In this document: positions 34,172-42,848 of the stretch, in pieces | Numbering within the stretch: position 1 is the stretch's first letter | How the letters are laid out: each line of letters opens with the position of its first letter | Source of the DNA: CAZIRF01 sp964541755 | Lineage (GTDB): Bacteria > Spirochaetota > Spirochaetia > Treponematales > Breznakiellaceae | DNA length: 64,000 bases | Direction: 5' to 3' | Assembly (NCBI GenBank): GCA_964541755.1 | Contig: CAZIRF010000003.1 | Coordinates: forward strand, 62,001-126,000 | The notes under the pieces: generated by a model | What the model saw: the letters and a program-made list of their open reading frames with translations, nothing else | Databases searched by the model: none | What the model was told of the DNA's origin: nothing | Translations under genes and position numbers: made by a program

Positions 34172-35953
34172 GGGGGGAAGCCCGCTGGGGGCCCCGGAGA
34201 CAATTTTCTGCAGGCCGTCGTGCTTCACTACCCCCGGCAGGGGGCGCCACGCGGCCCACGAGAGGTATTTGAAGGGGTGTATGTCAAGGGCATTGGGGAA
34301 CCACCCGGCAATTTCATCGGTATTGATGATATTGATGGCCGGGGAATGTGAAATGGGAAGGACCGTCCCGTAGTCGAGGAGGATCGATTCTGCTTGCCCC
34401 AAGAGCGCCCAACGCTCTTCGCCCTCGATGCGCATGGATTGCGAGATGAGTTCTTCATATTCGCTGTCGTTAAAGCGGGCATCGTTGAGGTTGGAGTCTG
34501 CCTGCCACATTTGCAGGAAGGAGTAGGGGTCGGCGAAATCGCCAATCCAGCTGGTGGAACCTATCGTGTAATCATCCCGTTTGAGCGCCGGATAGTATTG
34601 AGCGGCGGGAACCTCTTCGATTTCGACCGGGATACCCAGCTCATCCTGCCAGGCCGTTACCATAAAGGCGGCAATCTTGCGTGCGTCTACGGATGGCATG
34701 ATGAGTATTTTGATGGCGGGGAGCCCGACCCCTTTGGGGTGCCCTTCGTCGGCAAGGAGCTTGCGCGCCTCTTCGAGGTTGGTGGTCGTCATTCCCTCGA
34801 TGACAGGGTAAGAGGGTATGCGGGGAATGAGGGTTTTGGCCGGCATGAGGTAATCGCCGCGCATGGACTCCCAGGGAAGGGATATGGCCAGGGCCCGTCG
34901 CAGGTTCCGGTTTTGCCAAGGGGTGTTTGCCGATCGTACGAAGTAATAGTGGGTGGCGAACATGGGGAAGAGTGATATCCCGCTTCGGTCGCGGAGGGCT
35001 TCAAAGTCTGCGTTGTTGTTGAGCCATTGGACTTCCCCGCTGTCCCACAGGGCACTGGCCTCCTTGGGATCTTGTGGCCAGCGGACGACGATGCGCTTGA
35101 AGCTGACATTCTTTTCGTCCCAGTAGAGGGCATTCTTTGCCAGAACGAGCTGGTCTGCATTGCGCTCGTAGAGATAGAAGGGGCCGTTCCCCACGGGGAC
35201 TGTTTCTGCAAAGCCAACCGTTTCGAGCTGCGAGGGGTGGATGGGGCTAAAGGAGTGGTGGCAGAGCATGTTGGGAAAGAATGCCGCCGGGTGTTCGAGG
35301 GTAATGACAAGGGTGTCGTCCGAAGGGGCTTCTATGCCGACGCTGGCCGGATCGGTGTTGCTGCCCCTGCGAAAATCCTTCCCGCCCTTTACCATGTCAA
35401 AAAAGGATGAATAGGGGGCTTCGTGTTCCGGGTTCATGAGCGAGAGCCACGCATCGCGGAAGTGGGCGGCCGTTACCCGGTCGCCGTTCCAGTAACGGGC
35501 ATTTTCGCGCAGGGTAAAGGTCCACACCAATTTGTCTTCCGAGACATTGTAGGCCCGTGCAACGGCGTAAACCGGCTCGAGGGTATAGGGATTGTAGGAG
35601 AAGAGCCCTTCGTAGAGGCCGGTAAACAACTGGGCTTCATCGGCATTGTAGGAGAGCCGGGGGTCGAATTCCAGATTGCCATCATTGATGGTCATGGTAA
35701 AGACGCTGCGGTCGGCCGGCTCGGGGCGCAGTCGTGCCTGTCTATCCTCTTGGGGGGTGTTTCCCGCACTGTCGGGACTGGGTGCTTCACCGGTTTCGGC
35801 CGGAATGGCAGGGGTATCCACTTCCACGGGGGCCGCCGTCCCGGAACAGGCGGGCAGCGTGAGGCTTGCTATCAGTATAAATGCCCCGATGATGAGAGGC
35901 CTCGACGCTGTGTGCTTTTTTGGCAAATGGGGGGGTGAAAATTGATGGAACAT
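34148..35953 (-). CDS. Peptide ABC transporter substrate-binding lipoprotein (OppA type)
   Basis: The 601-residue protein has a lipoprotein signal (hydrophobic IIGAFILIASLTL, lipobox LPAC at ~33-36) and an SBP_bac_5 domain. The domain starts with LSYNADEAQLFTGLYEGLFSYNP near 98 and has the usual NARYWNGDRVTAAHFRDAW region near 157. It would bind oligopeptides in the periplasm and feed a permease, but no Opp permease or ATPase gene is in the window. A Pro/Glu/Ala-rich linker (residues 40-75) tethers it to the membrane. GGAGG precedes the ATG. It follows the unknown 474-residue gene by 19 bp, probably in one transcript. Confidence 0.9.
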   Translation of the reverse strand: MFHQFSPPHLPKKHTASRPLIIGAFILIASLTLPACSGTAAPVEVDTPAIPAETGEAPSPDSAGNTPQEDRQARLRPEPADRSVFTMTINDGNLEFDPRLSYNADEAQLFTGLYEGLFSYNPYTLEPVYAVARAYNVSEDKLVWTFTLRENARYWNGDRVTAAHFRDAWLSLMNPEHEAPYSSFFDMVKGGKDFRRGSNTDPASVGIEAPSDDTLVITLEHPAAFFPNMLCHHSFSPIHPSQLETVGFAETVPVGNGPFYLYERNADQLVLAKNALYWDEKNVSFKRIVVRWPQDPKEASALWDSGEVQWLNNNADFEALRDRSGISLFPMFATHYYFVRSANTPWQNRNLRRALAISLPWESMRGDYLMPAKTLIPRIPSYPVIEGMTTTNLEEARKLLADEGHPKGVGLPAIKILIMPSVDARKIAAFMVTAWQDELGIPVEIEEVPAAQYYPALKRDDYTIGSTSWIGDFADPYSFLQMWQADSNLNDARFNDSEYEELISQSMRIEGEERWALLGQAESILLDYGTVLPISHSPAINIINTDEIAGWFPNALDIHPFKYLSWAAWRPLPGVVKHDGLQKIVSGAPSGLPPMTMTIKM

Positions 35954-35972
35954 GCGGGCCTCCGGGTGGCGG

Positions 35973-37397
35973 TCAAAGGGGGCGGTCGGCCTGGATGCCG
36001 AGACGCTTCATTTGATCCATTTCTTCTTTGCGCGAAAGGTATTCGTGGCGTTTTTGATTGGCCTTGACGATGGCATTTTTGATGCCGGTAAGTTCCGGCT
36101 TGATGCCGTACATCTTGTCGCGTTCGTCGCGATCGGCCTCGGATTTGAAGAAGACATCGAGGGCGGTAAGGATTTTGTGCATTGCCTGAATTTCCTCAAT
36201 GTTTTTGGAGAGGACGGACAGGAGCTGATCCTCGTCGGCATTTTCGAGCTTGTGATTGGTTGCACTGCCCCGGTTGGCAATCGACGAGAGGAAGCGCCCC
36301 TTTCGATCGAGGTCAATGGCAAACTGGGTAAAATTGAGCTCTTCGCTGTGCGAACCGGCCGTAATGGGATCGAAATACTCGATGTCGTAGAGTCTTTCCG
36401 CCGTTTCGCGGTTGAACATTTGCTTTATGACGCGTTTGAGCTTGTCCATGAAGCTGTTTTTTGCACTTTCGAGCTGCATGGAATTTTGCGAAAGCTTGCG
36501 GTGGGCATCTTCGAGGGTAAAACTCAGGGTTCCCAACGCGCGAATCCCTTCGAGGAGGGTGCTCTTGAAGCTCACGTTCTTGATAGTTTCTTTGGGCTTG
36601 TCGTCCGGGATTGCGAGTCTTTTGATGAGGCCTTCTTTAAGGCGTGGCCCCTCACCAGAGTAGTCTTCCTGTAAAATTTCGTCGATGAGCTCCGGGTAAA
36701 AGGCGAATTCGGCCATGGCTTCGGCGAATTTGCGCTTGATCTGGCGCGTGGTTTCTTCCTTGTGGGTGATTACTGTGGCCGGATTGAATTTGAGGTAGTC
36801 CATGACGCGCAGGCGGGCCTCGAGTTTCCAGGCTTCGCGGTGGTAATCCGAGAGCTCCTTGAGCTGTTTGAGTATGTTCTTGGTGCCGCGATCGAGGCGC
36901 AGCAGGCCGTCTGCCGCGATGCCGATAGACATCTGGTCGTTGCCGCTCTTGAGCAGTCCGATCAGTTCGACCAGGGTGCGGGTATTGATGTTTTGGGAGT
37001 TGGCACTCATTGCAGACCAGTGGAAGTATTTGACCAGCCCGGCAATGGTTTTTATGTGATCTATGGTAAACGAGTCGACGGAAAAGGCATAGAAACTGAT
37101 GAGGAAGTCCAGCTGACTGTCGTATTGAGAGAGCCGGATGCTCATGTGGTCGATTTTTTCCGATTCGGGGAAGGGACCCTCGGGCGGGATGTGGATATCC
37201 CCCATCTTCATGTCGTTGCGGTAGAGGTCTTCGTGGATGATTGCCTTTTTGACGAGTAATTTGTACAGCCCTGAATAGGCAGATTGAAAGAGGCGAAATT
37301 CGTCCTTGAGTTTGGGCATGAGGACGCTGTCGAGCCAGTGTTTGCGCTGCTCGAGGGCCTCGGCGAGTGTGTTCTTGAAGTCCAGATCGTCACTCAT
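35973..37397 (-). CDS. Conserved-looking spirochaete protein of unknown function
   Basis: The 474-residue product starts at ATG 37397 (MSDDLDFKNTLAEALEQRKHW), set by a promoter eight bases away. The frame stays open upstream but with the Arg/Pro-rich composition of an antisense shadow. The protein is soluble, rich in Leu/Lys/Asp/Glu and mostly helical, with ELIGLLKSGNDQMSIGIAADGLLRL near 130 and a basic helical end. No known domain is recognised. The same architecture, a long helical cytosolic protein next to envelope genes, occurs for several spirochaete-only families. Confidence 0.65.
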   Translation of the reverse strand: MSDDLDFKNTLAEALEQRKHWLDSVLMPKLKDEFRLFQSAYSGLYKLLVKKAIIHEDLYRNDMKMGDIHIPPEGPFPESEKIDHMSIRLSQYDSQLDFLISFYAFSVDSFTIDHIKTIAGLVKYFHWSAMSANSQNINTRTLVELIGLLKSGNDQMSIGIAADGLLRLDRGTKNILKQLKELSDYHREAWKLEARLRVMDYLKFNPATVITHKEETTRQIKRKFAEAMAEFAFYPELIDEILQEDYSGEGPRLKEGLIKRLAIPDDKPKETIKNVSFKSTLLEGIRALGTLSFTLEDAHRKLSQNSMQLESAKNSFMDKLKRVIKQMFNRETAERLYDIEYFDPITAGSHSEELNFTQFAIDLDRKGRFLSSIANRGSATNHKLENADEDQLLSVLSKNIEEIQAMHKILTALDVFFKSEADRDERDKMYGIKPELTGIKNAIVKANQKRHEYLSRKEEMDQMKRLGIQADRPL

Positions 37398-37405
37398 CGT
37401 TAGTG

Positions 37406-37434
37406 AGTATCGTATAATTGGCGCAAAACGGCAA
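37406..37434 (-). promoter_or_regulatory. Promoter of the 474-residue unknown gene
   Basis: On the minus strand TTGCCG (37434-37429), 17 bp, GATACT (37411-37406), then eight bases to ATG 37397, without a ribosome site. A TATAAT on the plus strand (37413-37418) may serve the divergent lipoprotein gene. Confidence 0.45.
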
Positions 37435-37453
37435 CAGTAACCGTACTGGTAGT

Positions 37454-38242
37454 ATGAAAAGCATGCTGATATTGAGCCTTTTTTTTCTCTCTTGCAGCTT
37501 GGAAGGGGGGGATCGCCCCGTTTTCGTCCATCCGCCTGCTGTGACCCCCGCAGAAGCATCTGTCTGGGGACCGTTTTTTTGGGAGCTTCGGGTCCATACT
37601 GCGGATGGTATCGAAGTGTACCATTGTGCTGCCGGCGAAGGCCTTTCTGTGGATCTCGACCCCGTTCGGCCGGCAGTCCTGCAGCTTCGTCCCTTGGCGG
37701 GCACTGTCGCAGTATCCGGGCAATATGCCGCAGAAGAGGGGCACAGCCCCCAGGCGCTCTCGCTCCCGGCCGGAGCCCTGTGGCCCCGGGATGCGCATGC
37801 GCCCGACGAAATTCGGGCCGATTGGTTTGGGGGGATCGTGACGAACTTTTATCTGGAACTCGCCCGACGCGAGTTCCCCGGGGGGCGGCGGGCGGCATCC
37901 TTCAACTGGCCGCGCTTTCGTGCTCTACTCGAAGCCGGCCATGCGGACGGCTCCTTCCCCGAAGATCTCTGGTCGGTGGACTGGGCCCTTGTTGCCCGGA
38001 AGACGCTTGATATGGGTTTTGATCGACGCCGTATCAAGCGGGGAGAGTCTGTGTGGACCGCCGAGCTTCCCCCGGGCAATGCTGTGTGGCTGTCGGACAG
38101 CCCCTTCAATCGGGAAGCGGCCTTTCCGGGCGGAGCGATTCTTGCCGTTGCGGGGCGCAGCACCGCCCGCTGGTACACGGGGGATGCGGTTTTTTCCGCT
38201 TCGGCGGAAGGCTGCTTGCAGACTTCCCGGCCTGTCGAGTAG
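37454..38242 (+). CDS. Predicted lipoprotein of unknown function
   Basis: The 262-residue protein starts at ATG 37454. The short signal MKSMLILSLFFLSC has a lipobox (FLSC) at residues 11-14. The mature part has a beta-rich first half (WELRVHTADGIEVYH, then a VAVSGQYAAEEG strand) and a Trp-rich second half (ADWFGGIVTNFYLELARREFPG, DLWSVDWALVARKTLDMGF). No family is recognised. It is followed by a second lipoprotein and a probable outer-membrane protein on the same strand. Confidence 0.6.
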   Translation: MKSMLILSLFFLSCSLEGGDRPVFVHPPAVTPAEASVWGPFFWELRVHTADGIEVYHCAAGEGLSVDLDPVRPAVLQLRPLAGTVAVSGQYAAEEGHSPQALSLPAGALWPRDAHAPDEIRADWFGGIVTNFYLELARREFPGGRRAASFNWPRFRALLEAGHADGSFPEDLWSVDWALVARKTLDMGFDRRRIKRGESVWTAELPPGNAVWLSDSPFNREAAFPGGAILAVAGRSTARWYTGDAVFSASAEGCLQTSRPVE

Positions 38243-38308
38243 GGCTTTCGCGGGAACTTTTGCTGGACCAATTTCGAGGCATGTTTTACTATCGGTACAA
38301 GGATTTTT

Positions 38309-39466
38309 ATGAAAGCTCGCCACTGTCTTTTGCTCCTTGCCGTTATTGCGGGCGTGTCCTGTACCCAGCGACCCCTGCCCCTTGGGGAGGAACTTCGTGC
38401 GCTCTCCGCGCACTTCGGATTGCCCCTTGCGCAGCTGTCTCTGGAACAGGGACCGGTTTGGCTCGAGTATACTCGCGAGGGGCCTGCTTTGGTCGCTTCT
38501 CCCGCCGATGCGGACCTTGTCCCCTTCGAGGCCTGGCCTCACGCGCTGCGCAGTGCGGGCCTCCTGGCAAGAGACGGGCACCCCGTGGTGGCGGTGAACC
38601 GTTGGGGCTTCATGTCGTTGATAAGAGACAGTTTGGGTGATCTCTACCTGATGGGCGACCCTGCGGGGCCCGCTATCAGCAGGTATGCCATTTCTTCCTT
38701 TTTCCTGCACAATGCCCGGCCCTCCCTGCTCCTGTCCCGCGATTTTTTCTACATGGACAGCGAGGAGCCGGTTCCCCGTACCCGCGTCCTGGCAATAGGG
38801 AGCGGCGACGAAGCCCGGGAGCCGTCATTCATGGCGGAATATCCCGCCGAAGATGGCTGGGAGTTCAATTCCTTCGCCCGAAACCGTTCCGGCGACTTCG
38901 TCGCGCGGGCCCTGCGGCAAGAGGAAGGTGTCATCGCCTTTGTGACGGCGTCCGGACTGCAAGCCGCGGGTGAAGAAACGGTTCAGGCCGCTTGGTTGGC
39001 CGCACAGGAGCCGCGGACCATTGCCGATGCCGATACCGATGGCAGCCTTAACGCCCTCTTGTTGGCCGTGTCGAAGCGTTTGAGCCCCCGCGAGATCCTC
39101 GTCTGCGAGGTTTCCGGCCCCGGCTATTCGCTTGCAGAACCCTGGGCCGTGAGCGCCTCGCCGGGGGCCTACGATGCGCGCCTTTTGGCGTTTGAAGACA
39201 TGGAACCCCTCAAGGCAGCCGTCTGGACCGATGCCGAACGCGCCATCCTCCTGCGCGAACGGGGTGACTGGCTTCTTGTTACCAAAAATGCTGATGATGG
39301 GCTACCGGTCTGGACATCCGGTTGGATGCCCGCCGTTCCGCAGGGCTTCGTCTGGACGGGTGCCGCCCTGGCCGATGGCCCGGAAACCGTTCTCCTGGCC
39401 AGTTGGGAAGAGCGGGACGAGTGGATGGTGGGCTCTGCGGGCATCTGCGTCCTCGCACTCGATTGA
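38309..39466 (+). CDS. Predicted lipoprotein, possible propeller-like
   Basis: The 385-residue protein has signal CLLLLAVIAGVSC with the lipobox Cys at ~18 and AAGGA five bases before ATG 38309. The mature chain alternates short beta-type stretches ending in W or D (WLEYTREGPALVASP, GDWLLVTKNADDGLPVW, WMPAVPQGFVW). This could form a small propeller, but no family is recognised. Its position behind another lipoprotein and before an outer-membrane-type protein suggests a cell-envelope role. Confidence 0.6.
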   Translation: MKARHCLLLLAVIAGVSCTQRPLPLGEELRALSAHFGLPLAQLSLEQGPVWLEYTREGPALVASPADADLVPFEAWPHALRSAGLLARDGHPVVAVNRWGFMSLIRDSLGDLYLMGDPAGPAISRYAISSFFLHNARPSLLLSRDFFYMDSEEPVPRTRVLAIGSGDEAREPSFMAEYPAEDGWEFNSFARNRSGDFVARALRQEEGVIAFVTASGLQAAGEETVQAAWLAAQEPRTIADADTDGSLNALLLAVSKRLSPREILVCEVSGPGYSLAEPWAVSASPGAYDARLLAFEDMEPLKAAVWTDAERAILLRERGDWLLVTKNADDGLPVWTSGWMPAVPQGFVWTGAALADGPETVLLASWEERDEWMVGSAGICVLALD

Positions 39467-39589
39467 CCTGGGGGAAATTCTTTCCGTATTACGAAGGCGT
39501 CGACCAAGCGAAATGCGCCGGACCTGCCGGTGGCCCCGGATTAGTTGGGGTTCCGCTTTACGGGGGGCCCGCAAGGCTCGGGCCAATGT

Positions 39590-39597
39590 GGTATACT
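39590..39597 (+). promoter_or_regulatory. Extended -10 promoter of the outer-membrane-type gene
   Basis: TGGTATACT ends six bases before ATG 39604. The TGN extension can replace a -35 element, and none is recognisable here. No ribosome site lies between, so a leaderless transcript is predicted. Confidence 0.5.
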
Positions 39598-39603
39598 GTA
39601 GGC

Positions 39604-40440
39604 ATGCGTTTCCTGTTCCGCATTTTTGCAGGCCTTTGTCTCCTGTTATTGCCCCTCTGGGCCGCGTTTGCCCAAGAAGTCCCCGTCGCAGAACCGGAAG
39701 GAGCTGTTCCCGCTGTGACATCGGGTCAAGACGGGGCGGAAGGCGAGTCGTCGGGGGCGGCGGAACTGCCTGCGGCAGACGGGCAGACGGCTCCGGCAAG
39801 CGAAGAGGCTGGCGATGGCGCGGGGAAGATTGCCTTCCCGGGGCCCTGGACTATTCGGGGGACCCTCTTCGCAACCCTTGACGAGGTCGGCCTGTACGGC
39901 GCCTCTTCCCCCATCGTGCCGACGATTGGTGCTGCCTTTTCACTGCCCCTTATGACCTTGCCCGCCACAATGAGCCTCTCCTTCGAACCGGGCCTCGATG
40001 TGAGGGGGAGCTACTACGCTTGGGCAGATGAACTGAATCGCCCCGTCCCCATAGAATCGTCCAACCGAACGACCCTTCTGGTATCTGCCCTCCTCTCTGC
40101 ACCCGTCTCGCTGCAGATACCCCTGGGTTCCGCTTTCGGGGTCAGGGTGCTTGCGGGCCCGGCCTTCGATTTGGCCATCCCGCTTGTGGCGGAAGACCTC
40201 AAAGACGATGAACTCCTGGATGCCCAAACGCAGACGGCACAGATCGCTTCCTTTGTCTGGGGTTCGGGGCGCTTTGTACACTTCCTGGCCGGAGGTGAGT
40301 TTCTGTTTTCTGCCGGGTCCAGCTTGTCCTTCGGGGTATCTGCACGGGCAATCATACCGCTTTGGCGGCTGTGGACGAGCGATTCCTACAGCGCTTTGGA
40401 CCGTTTCTCGTTGGTACTTGGTCTGGTCGTCGTTTTCTAA
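39604..40440 (+). CDS. Probable outer-membrane beta-barrel protein
   Basis: The 278-residue protein has a signal peptide (FRIFAGLCLLLLPLWAAFAQ, cleavage after AFA). A Glu/Ala/Pro-rich stretch of ~60 residues follows (EVPVAEPEGAVPAV...), then a region of alternating polar/hydrophobic strands. The chain ends in FSLVLGLVVVF with a terminal Phe, as usual for barrel proteins. Repeated Gly/Ser and amphipathic strands (GTLFATLDEVGLYG, FLFSAGSSLSFGVSARAI) support an 8-10 strand barrel. The function is unknown. The promoter six bases upstream fixes the ATG. Confidence 0.6.
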   Translation: MRFLFRIFAGLCLLLLPLWAAFAQEVPVAEPEGAVPAVTSGQDGAEGESSGAAELPAADGQTAPASEEAGDGAGKIAFPGPWTIRGTLFATLDEVGLYGASSPIVPTIGAAFSLPLMTLPATMSLSFEPGLDVRGSYYAWADELNRPVPIESSNRTTLLVSALLSAPVSLQIPLGSAFGVRVLAGPAFDLAIPLVAEDLKDDELLDAQTQTAQIASFVWGSGRFVHFLAGGEFLFSAGSSLSFGVSARAIIPLWRLWTSDSYSALDRFSLVLGLVVVF

Positions 40441-40454
40441 GTATACAGTTATCC

Positions 40455-40587
40455 AGTAACCGGAAGCTTGCAGTTGGCATGAGAATGCCCCAAAAGACAG
40501 CACTAAACAGTCTTTTGAGGCACTTTCGGGAAAGCCGGAGGGGCGGATTGCGCTTTGGGAGGCCCGAACTGCAGGCTTCCTGTTACT
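40455..40587. repeat. Long inverted repeat between converging genes
   Basis: Arms of 21 bp (40455-40475 and 40567-40587) pair with two mismatches. Inside, 40488-40498 and 40510-40520 form an 11-bp stem with one mismatch (CAAAAGAC/GTCTTTTG core), followed by smaller stems. The right arm runs into the glutaredoxin stop codon. It could be a two-way terminator or a small mobile remnant. Confidence 0.7.
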
Positions 40588-40816
40588 AAAGACCCAGCGC
40601 CTTGTCGATTTCGGGGCGGTTGAACCCGATGATAATTTTGCCGTTGATGTCCACAACCGGTACGCCCATCTGGCCGGACTTCTTGATCATCTCCTGTGCC
40701 TTTACCTGGTCGCGCCCGACGTCGTAGTCGGCGAACTGCACGTTCTTCTTCTTGAGGTAATCCTTGACCATGACGCAGTAGGGGCAGGATTGGGTGGAAT
40801 AGATGTTGACGCTCAT
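40586..40816 (-). CDS. Glutaredoxin-like protein
   Basis: The 76-residue thioredoxin-fold protein has the redox motif CPYC (residues 11-14), the cis-Pro in MGVPVVDINGK near 51, and the GF-RPEIDK end typical of NrdH/glutaredoxin-type proteins. It would reduce disulfides or feed electrons to ribonucleotide reductase or other targets. A GGAGGAAC ribosome site precedes the ATG. It has its own AT-rich promoter and stands alone. Confidence 0.9.
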   Translation of the reverse strand: MSVNIYSTQSCPYCVMVKDYLKKKNVQFADYDVGRDQVKAQEMIKKSGQMGVPVVDINGKIIIGFNRPEIDKALGL

Positions 40817-40847
40817 ATCGTTCCTCCTTCGGAATGACTATATAATA

Positions 40848-40876
40848 TAAATACTATATATGAGCCCATGCGTCAA
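40848..40876 (-). promoter_or_regulatory. Promoter of the glutaredoxin gene
   Basis: On the minus strand TTGACG (40876-40871) is followed after 17 bp by TATTTA (40853-40848) within a strongly AT-rich block (40838-40860) that also offers TATTAT a few bases later. The leader of ~25-30 bases carries the GGAGGAAC site. Confidence 0.5.
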
Positions 40877-40902
40877 GTGGAATATAAGAAATAATCTATA
40901 TA

Positions 40903-40949
40903 AGCTGAGGCTCTTTCAAAACTGACTGATTTTTAAAATTACCTCAGCT
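40903..40949. repeat. Inverted repeat behind mnmG
   Basis: AGCTGAGG (40903-40910) and CCTCAGCT (40942-40949) are perfect inverted arms around a 31-base AT-rich loop. On the minus strand this follows the mnmG stop and could help end transcription. Its arm overlaps one ACTATCAG copy at 40948-40955. Confidence 0.4.
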
Positions 40950-40955
40950 GATAGT

Positions 40956-42839
40956 CTACTCCGGGGCGCCGGGAGCGGGCTGCGGCTTCTGCTTCGATTT
41001 TTTACCCAGAACCATGAGGACGGCGATGTCGCTCTGGCGTATGCCGCTTATGCGGGAGGCCTGCCCGATGCTCGCGGGGCGTATTTTCGAGAGTTTCTCA
41101 ATCGCCTCGGCAGACAGCCCGCGGACGCCGCGGTAGTCCAGGTCGCTCGCCAGTGGAAGTGCATCCAGCTTGTCCTGCCGGGCCGCGACCCGCGCCTCTT
41201 TTTCGATATACCCCTCATACTTGATGTCCAAGGCTATGCGCTCGAGCCATTCGGCGCTGTAGTCCTCGAGCTCGCTGGCGAAGGGCAGGAGGACCTCCAT
41301 GCCCACGGCCGGATCGCGCAGGGCCTCCGCGAGGGTTTCGCCCCGGTGGGGGACGAGGGGGCAGTCTGCCGCATCGTGGCTGTGCGGGATGCGCCGGGTG
41401 GACAGGAGCTCGCGGATGGCGGTGAGGGCCGTTTCCTTGTGTGCGAGGCGTTCAAGGCGCTGTACACTCGCCAGCCCCACATCGCGGGTGTGCTGTGCGA
41501 GGCGGGTATCGGCACTGTCATGCCGCAGGAGGAGGCGGTGCTCGGCACGGCTGGTGAACATGCGGTAGGGTTCGGTAACCCCCTTGGAGGTGAGGTCGTC
41601 TATGAGTACGCCGATGTAGGCCTCGCTGCGCGAAAGGATGAGGGGCTCCTCCCCGCCAAGGGCGCGAGCGGCGTTGATGCCGGCCATGAGGCCCTGCGTG
41701 GCGGCTTCCTCGTAGCCGGAGCTCCCGTTGGTCTGCCCTGCCGTGTAGAGGCCGCGAAGTCGCTTGGTTTCGAGGCTGGGGTAGAGGTCCAAGGGGTCGA
41801 GGTAGTCGTACTCGACGGCGTAGGCCGGGCGCACCATGCGCGCGCGTTCGAAGCCGGGAAGCGTGTGGAGAAAGGCCTCCTGAACATCTTCAGGCAGCGA
41901 CGAGGACAGGCCGTTGAGGTAGAGCTCGTTGGTGTATTCGCCCTCGGGCTCCACGAAGATATGGTGGCGGGGGCGGTCGGGGAAGCGCACGACCTTGTCT
42001 TCTATCGAAGGGCAGTAGCGGGGGCCCACCCCCTGAATCTTGCCGCCGTAGAGGGGCGAACGGTGGATGTTCTCACGGATGATGCGGTGTGTCTCTTCGT
42101 TGGTCCATGTAATCCAGCAGGGGATGGCGGGGCGCTCGTCGAGCCAGGCCTCGGCGGTATCGAAGGAAAAGGGGCGTGCCCGCTCCCCATCCTGCCGTTC
42201 AAGCGCCTCAAAGTCGACACTGGAGGCCGCGACACGGGCCGGGGTCCCGGTTTTGAGGCGCCCCATGGGAAAGCCCAAGCGGCGCAGGCTGTCGCCCAGT
42301 CCCAACGCGGCTTCTTCGCCCAGGCGTCCGTGGGGGGCGACGTACTCGCCTATAAAAATGCGCCCCTCGAGAAAGGTCCCGGTGGACAATATGACGGTCT
42401 TCGCCCCGATGCGCTGTCCCCGGGCGGTAACGACCCCTTCGACGCGCTTTCCGTCCGTCGAGACCATAAGGTCGGTGACGGTATCCATGAAGATGTCCAG
42501 CTTTGCCTGTCGTTCAAGGGCCGCGCGGGCGGCGTTCTGGTAGGCGAGTTTGTCCGCCTGTGCCCGCGGGGCCTGCACTGCGGGCCCCCGTGAACGATTG
42601 AGGATGCGATACTGGATAAGGGTCTGGTCGATGAGTTTCCCCATCTCGCCGCCCAAGGCATCGACCTCGCGCACGAGGTTGCCCTTGGACAGGCCCCCAA
42701 TGGCCGGATTGCAGGAGAGGGCCCCGATTTTGTCGGGGTTCTGGGTGATTATCTGTGTGCGCCAGCCCATGCGGGAAAGCGCCAGAGCGGCTTCGATGCC
42801 GGCATGGCCGGCACCCACCACAATTGCGTCATAGTCCAT
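40956..42839 (-). CDS. mnmG: tRNA uridine 5-carboxymethylaminomethyl modification enzyme MnmG
   Basis: This 627-residue flavoprotein opens with VVGAGHAGIEAALALSRMG (FAD) and has LSCNPAIGGLSKGNLVREVDALGG near 43, the catalytic-Cys region PCWITWTNEETH near 245 and GQTNGSSGYEEAATQGLMAGINAA near 360. The C-terminal helical domain ends in SGIRQSDIAVLMVLGKK. With MnmE it installs the cmnm5 group on wobble U34. Length is normal. It follows the frameshifted GH5 gene by nine bases; mnmE is two genes upstream on the same strand. Confidence 0.97.
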   Translation of the reverse strand: MDYDAIVVGAGHAGIEAALALSRMGWRTQIITQNPDKIGALSCNPAIGGLSKGNLVREVDALGGEMGKLIDQTLIQYRILNRSRGPAVQAPRAQADKLAYQNAARAALERQAKLDIFMDTVTDLMVSTDGKRVEGVVTARGQRIGAKTVILSTGTFLEGRIFIGEYVAPHGRLGEEAALGLGDSLRRLGFPMGRLKTGTPARVAASSVDFEALERQDGERARPFSFDTAEAWLDERPAIPCWITWTNEETHRIIRENIHRSPLYGGKIQGVGPRYCPSIEDKVVRFPDRPRHHIFVEPEGEYTNELYLNGLSSSLPEDVQEAFLHTLPGFERARMVRPAYAVEYDYLDPLDLYPSLETKRLRGLYTAGQTNGSSGYEEAATQGLMAGINAARALGGEEPLILSRSEAYIGVLIDDLTSKGVTEPYRMFTSRAEHRLLLRHDSADTRLAQHTRDVGLASVQRLERLAHKETALTAIRELLSTRRIPHSHDAADCPLVPHRGETLAEALRDPAVGMEVLLPFASELEDYSAEWLERIALDIKYEGYIEKEARVAARQDKLDALPLASDLDYRGVRGLSAEAIEKLSKIRPASIGQASRISGIRQSDIAVLMVLGKKSKQKPQPAPGAPE

Positions 42840-42848
42840 TGCGGACTA

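Noticed and set aside
37397..37898. N-terminal extension of the unknown 474-residue protein
   Set aside because: The extra 167 residues are Arg/Pro/Gly-rich and antisense to a lipoprotein gene, and the promoter lies just before ATG 37397.
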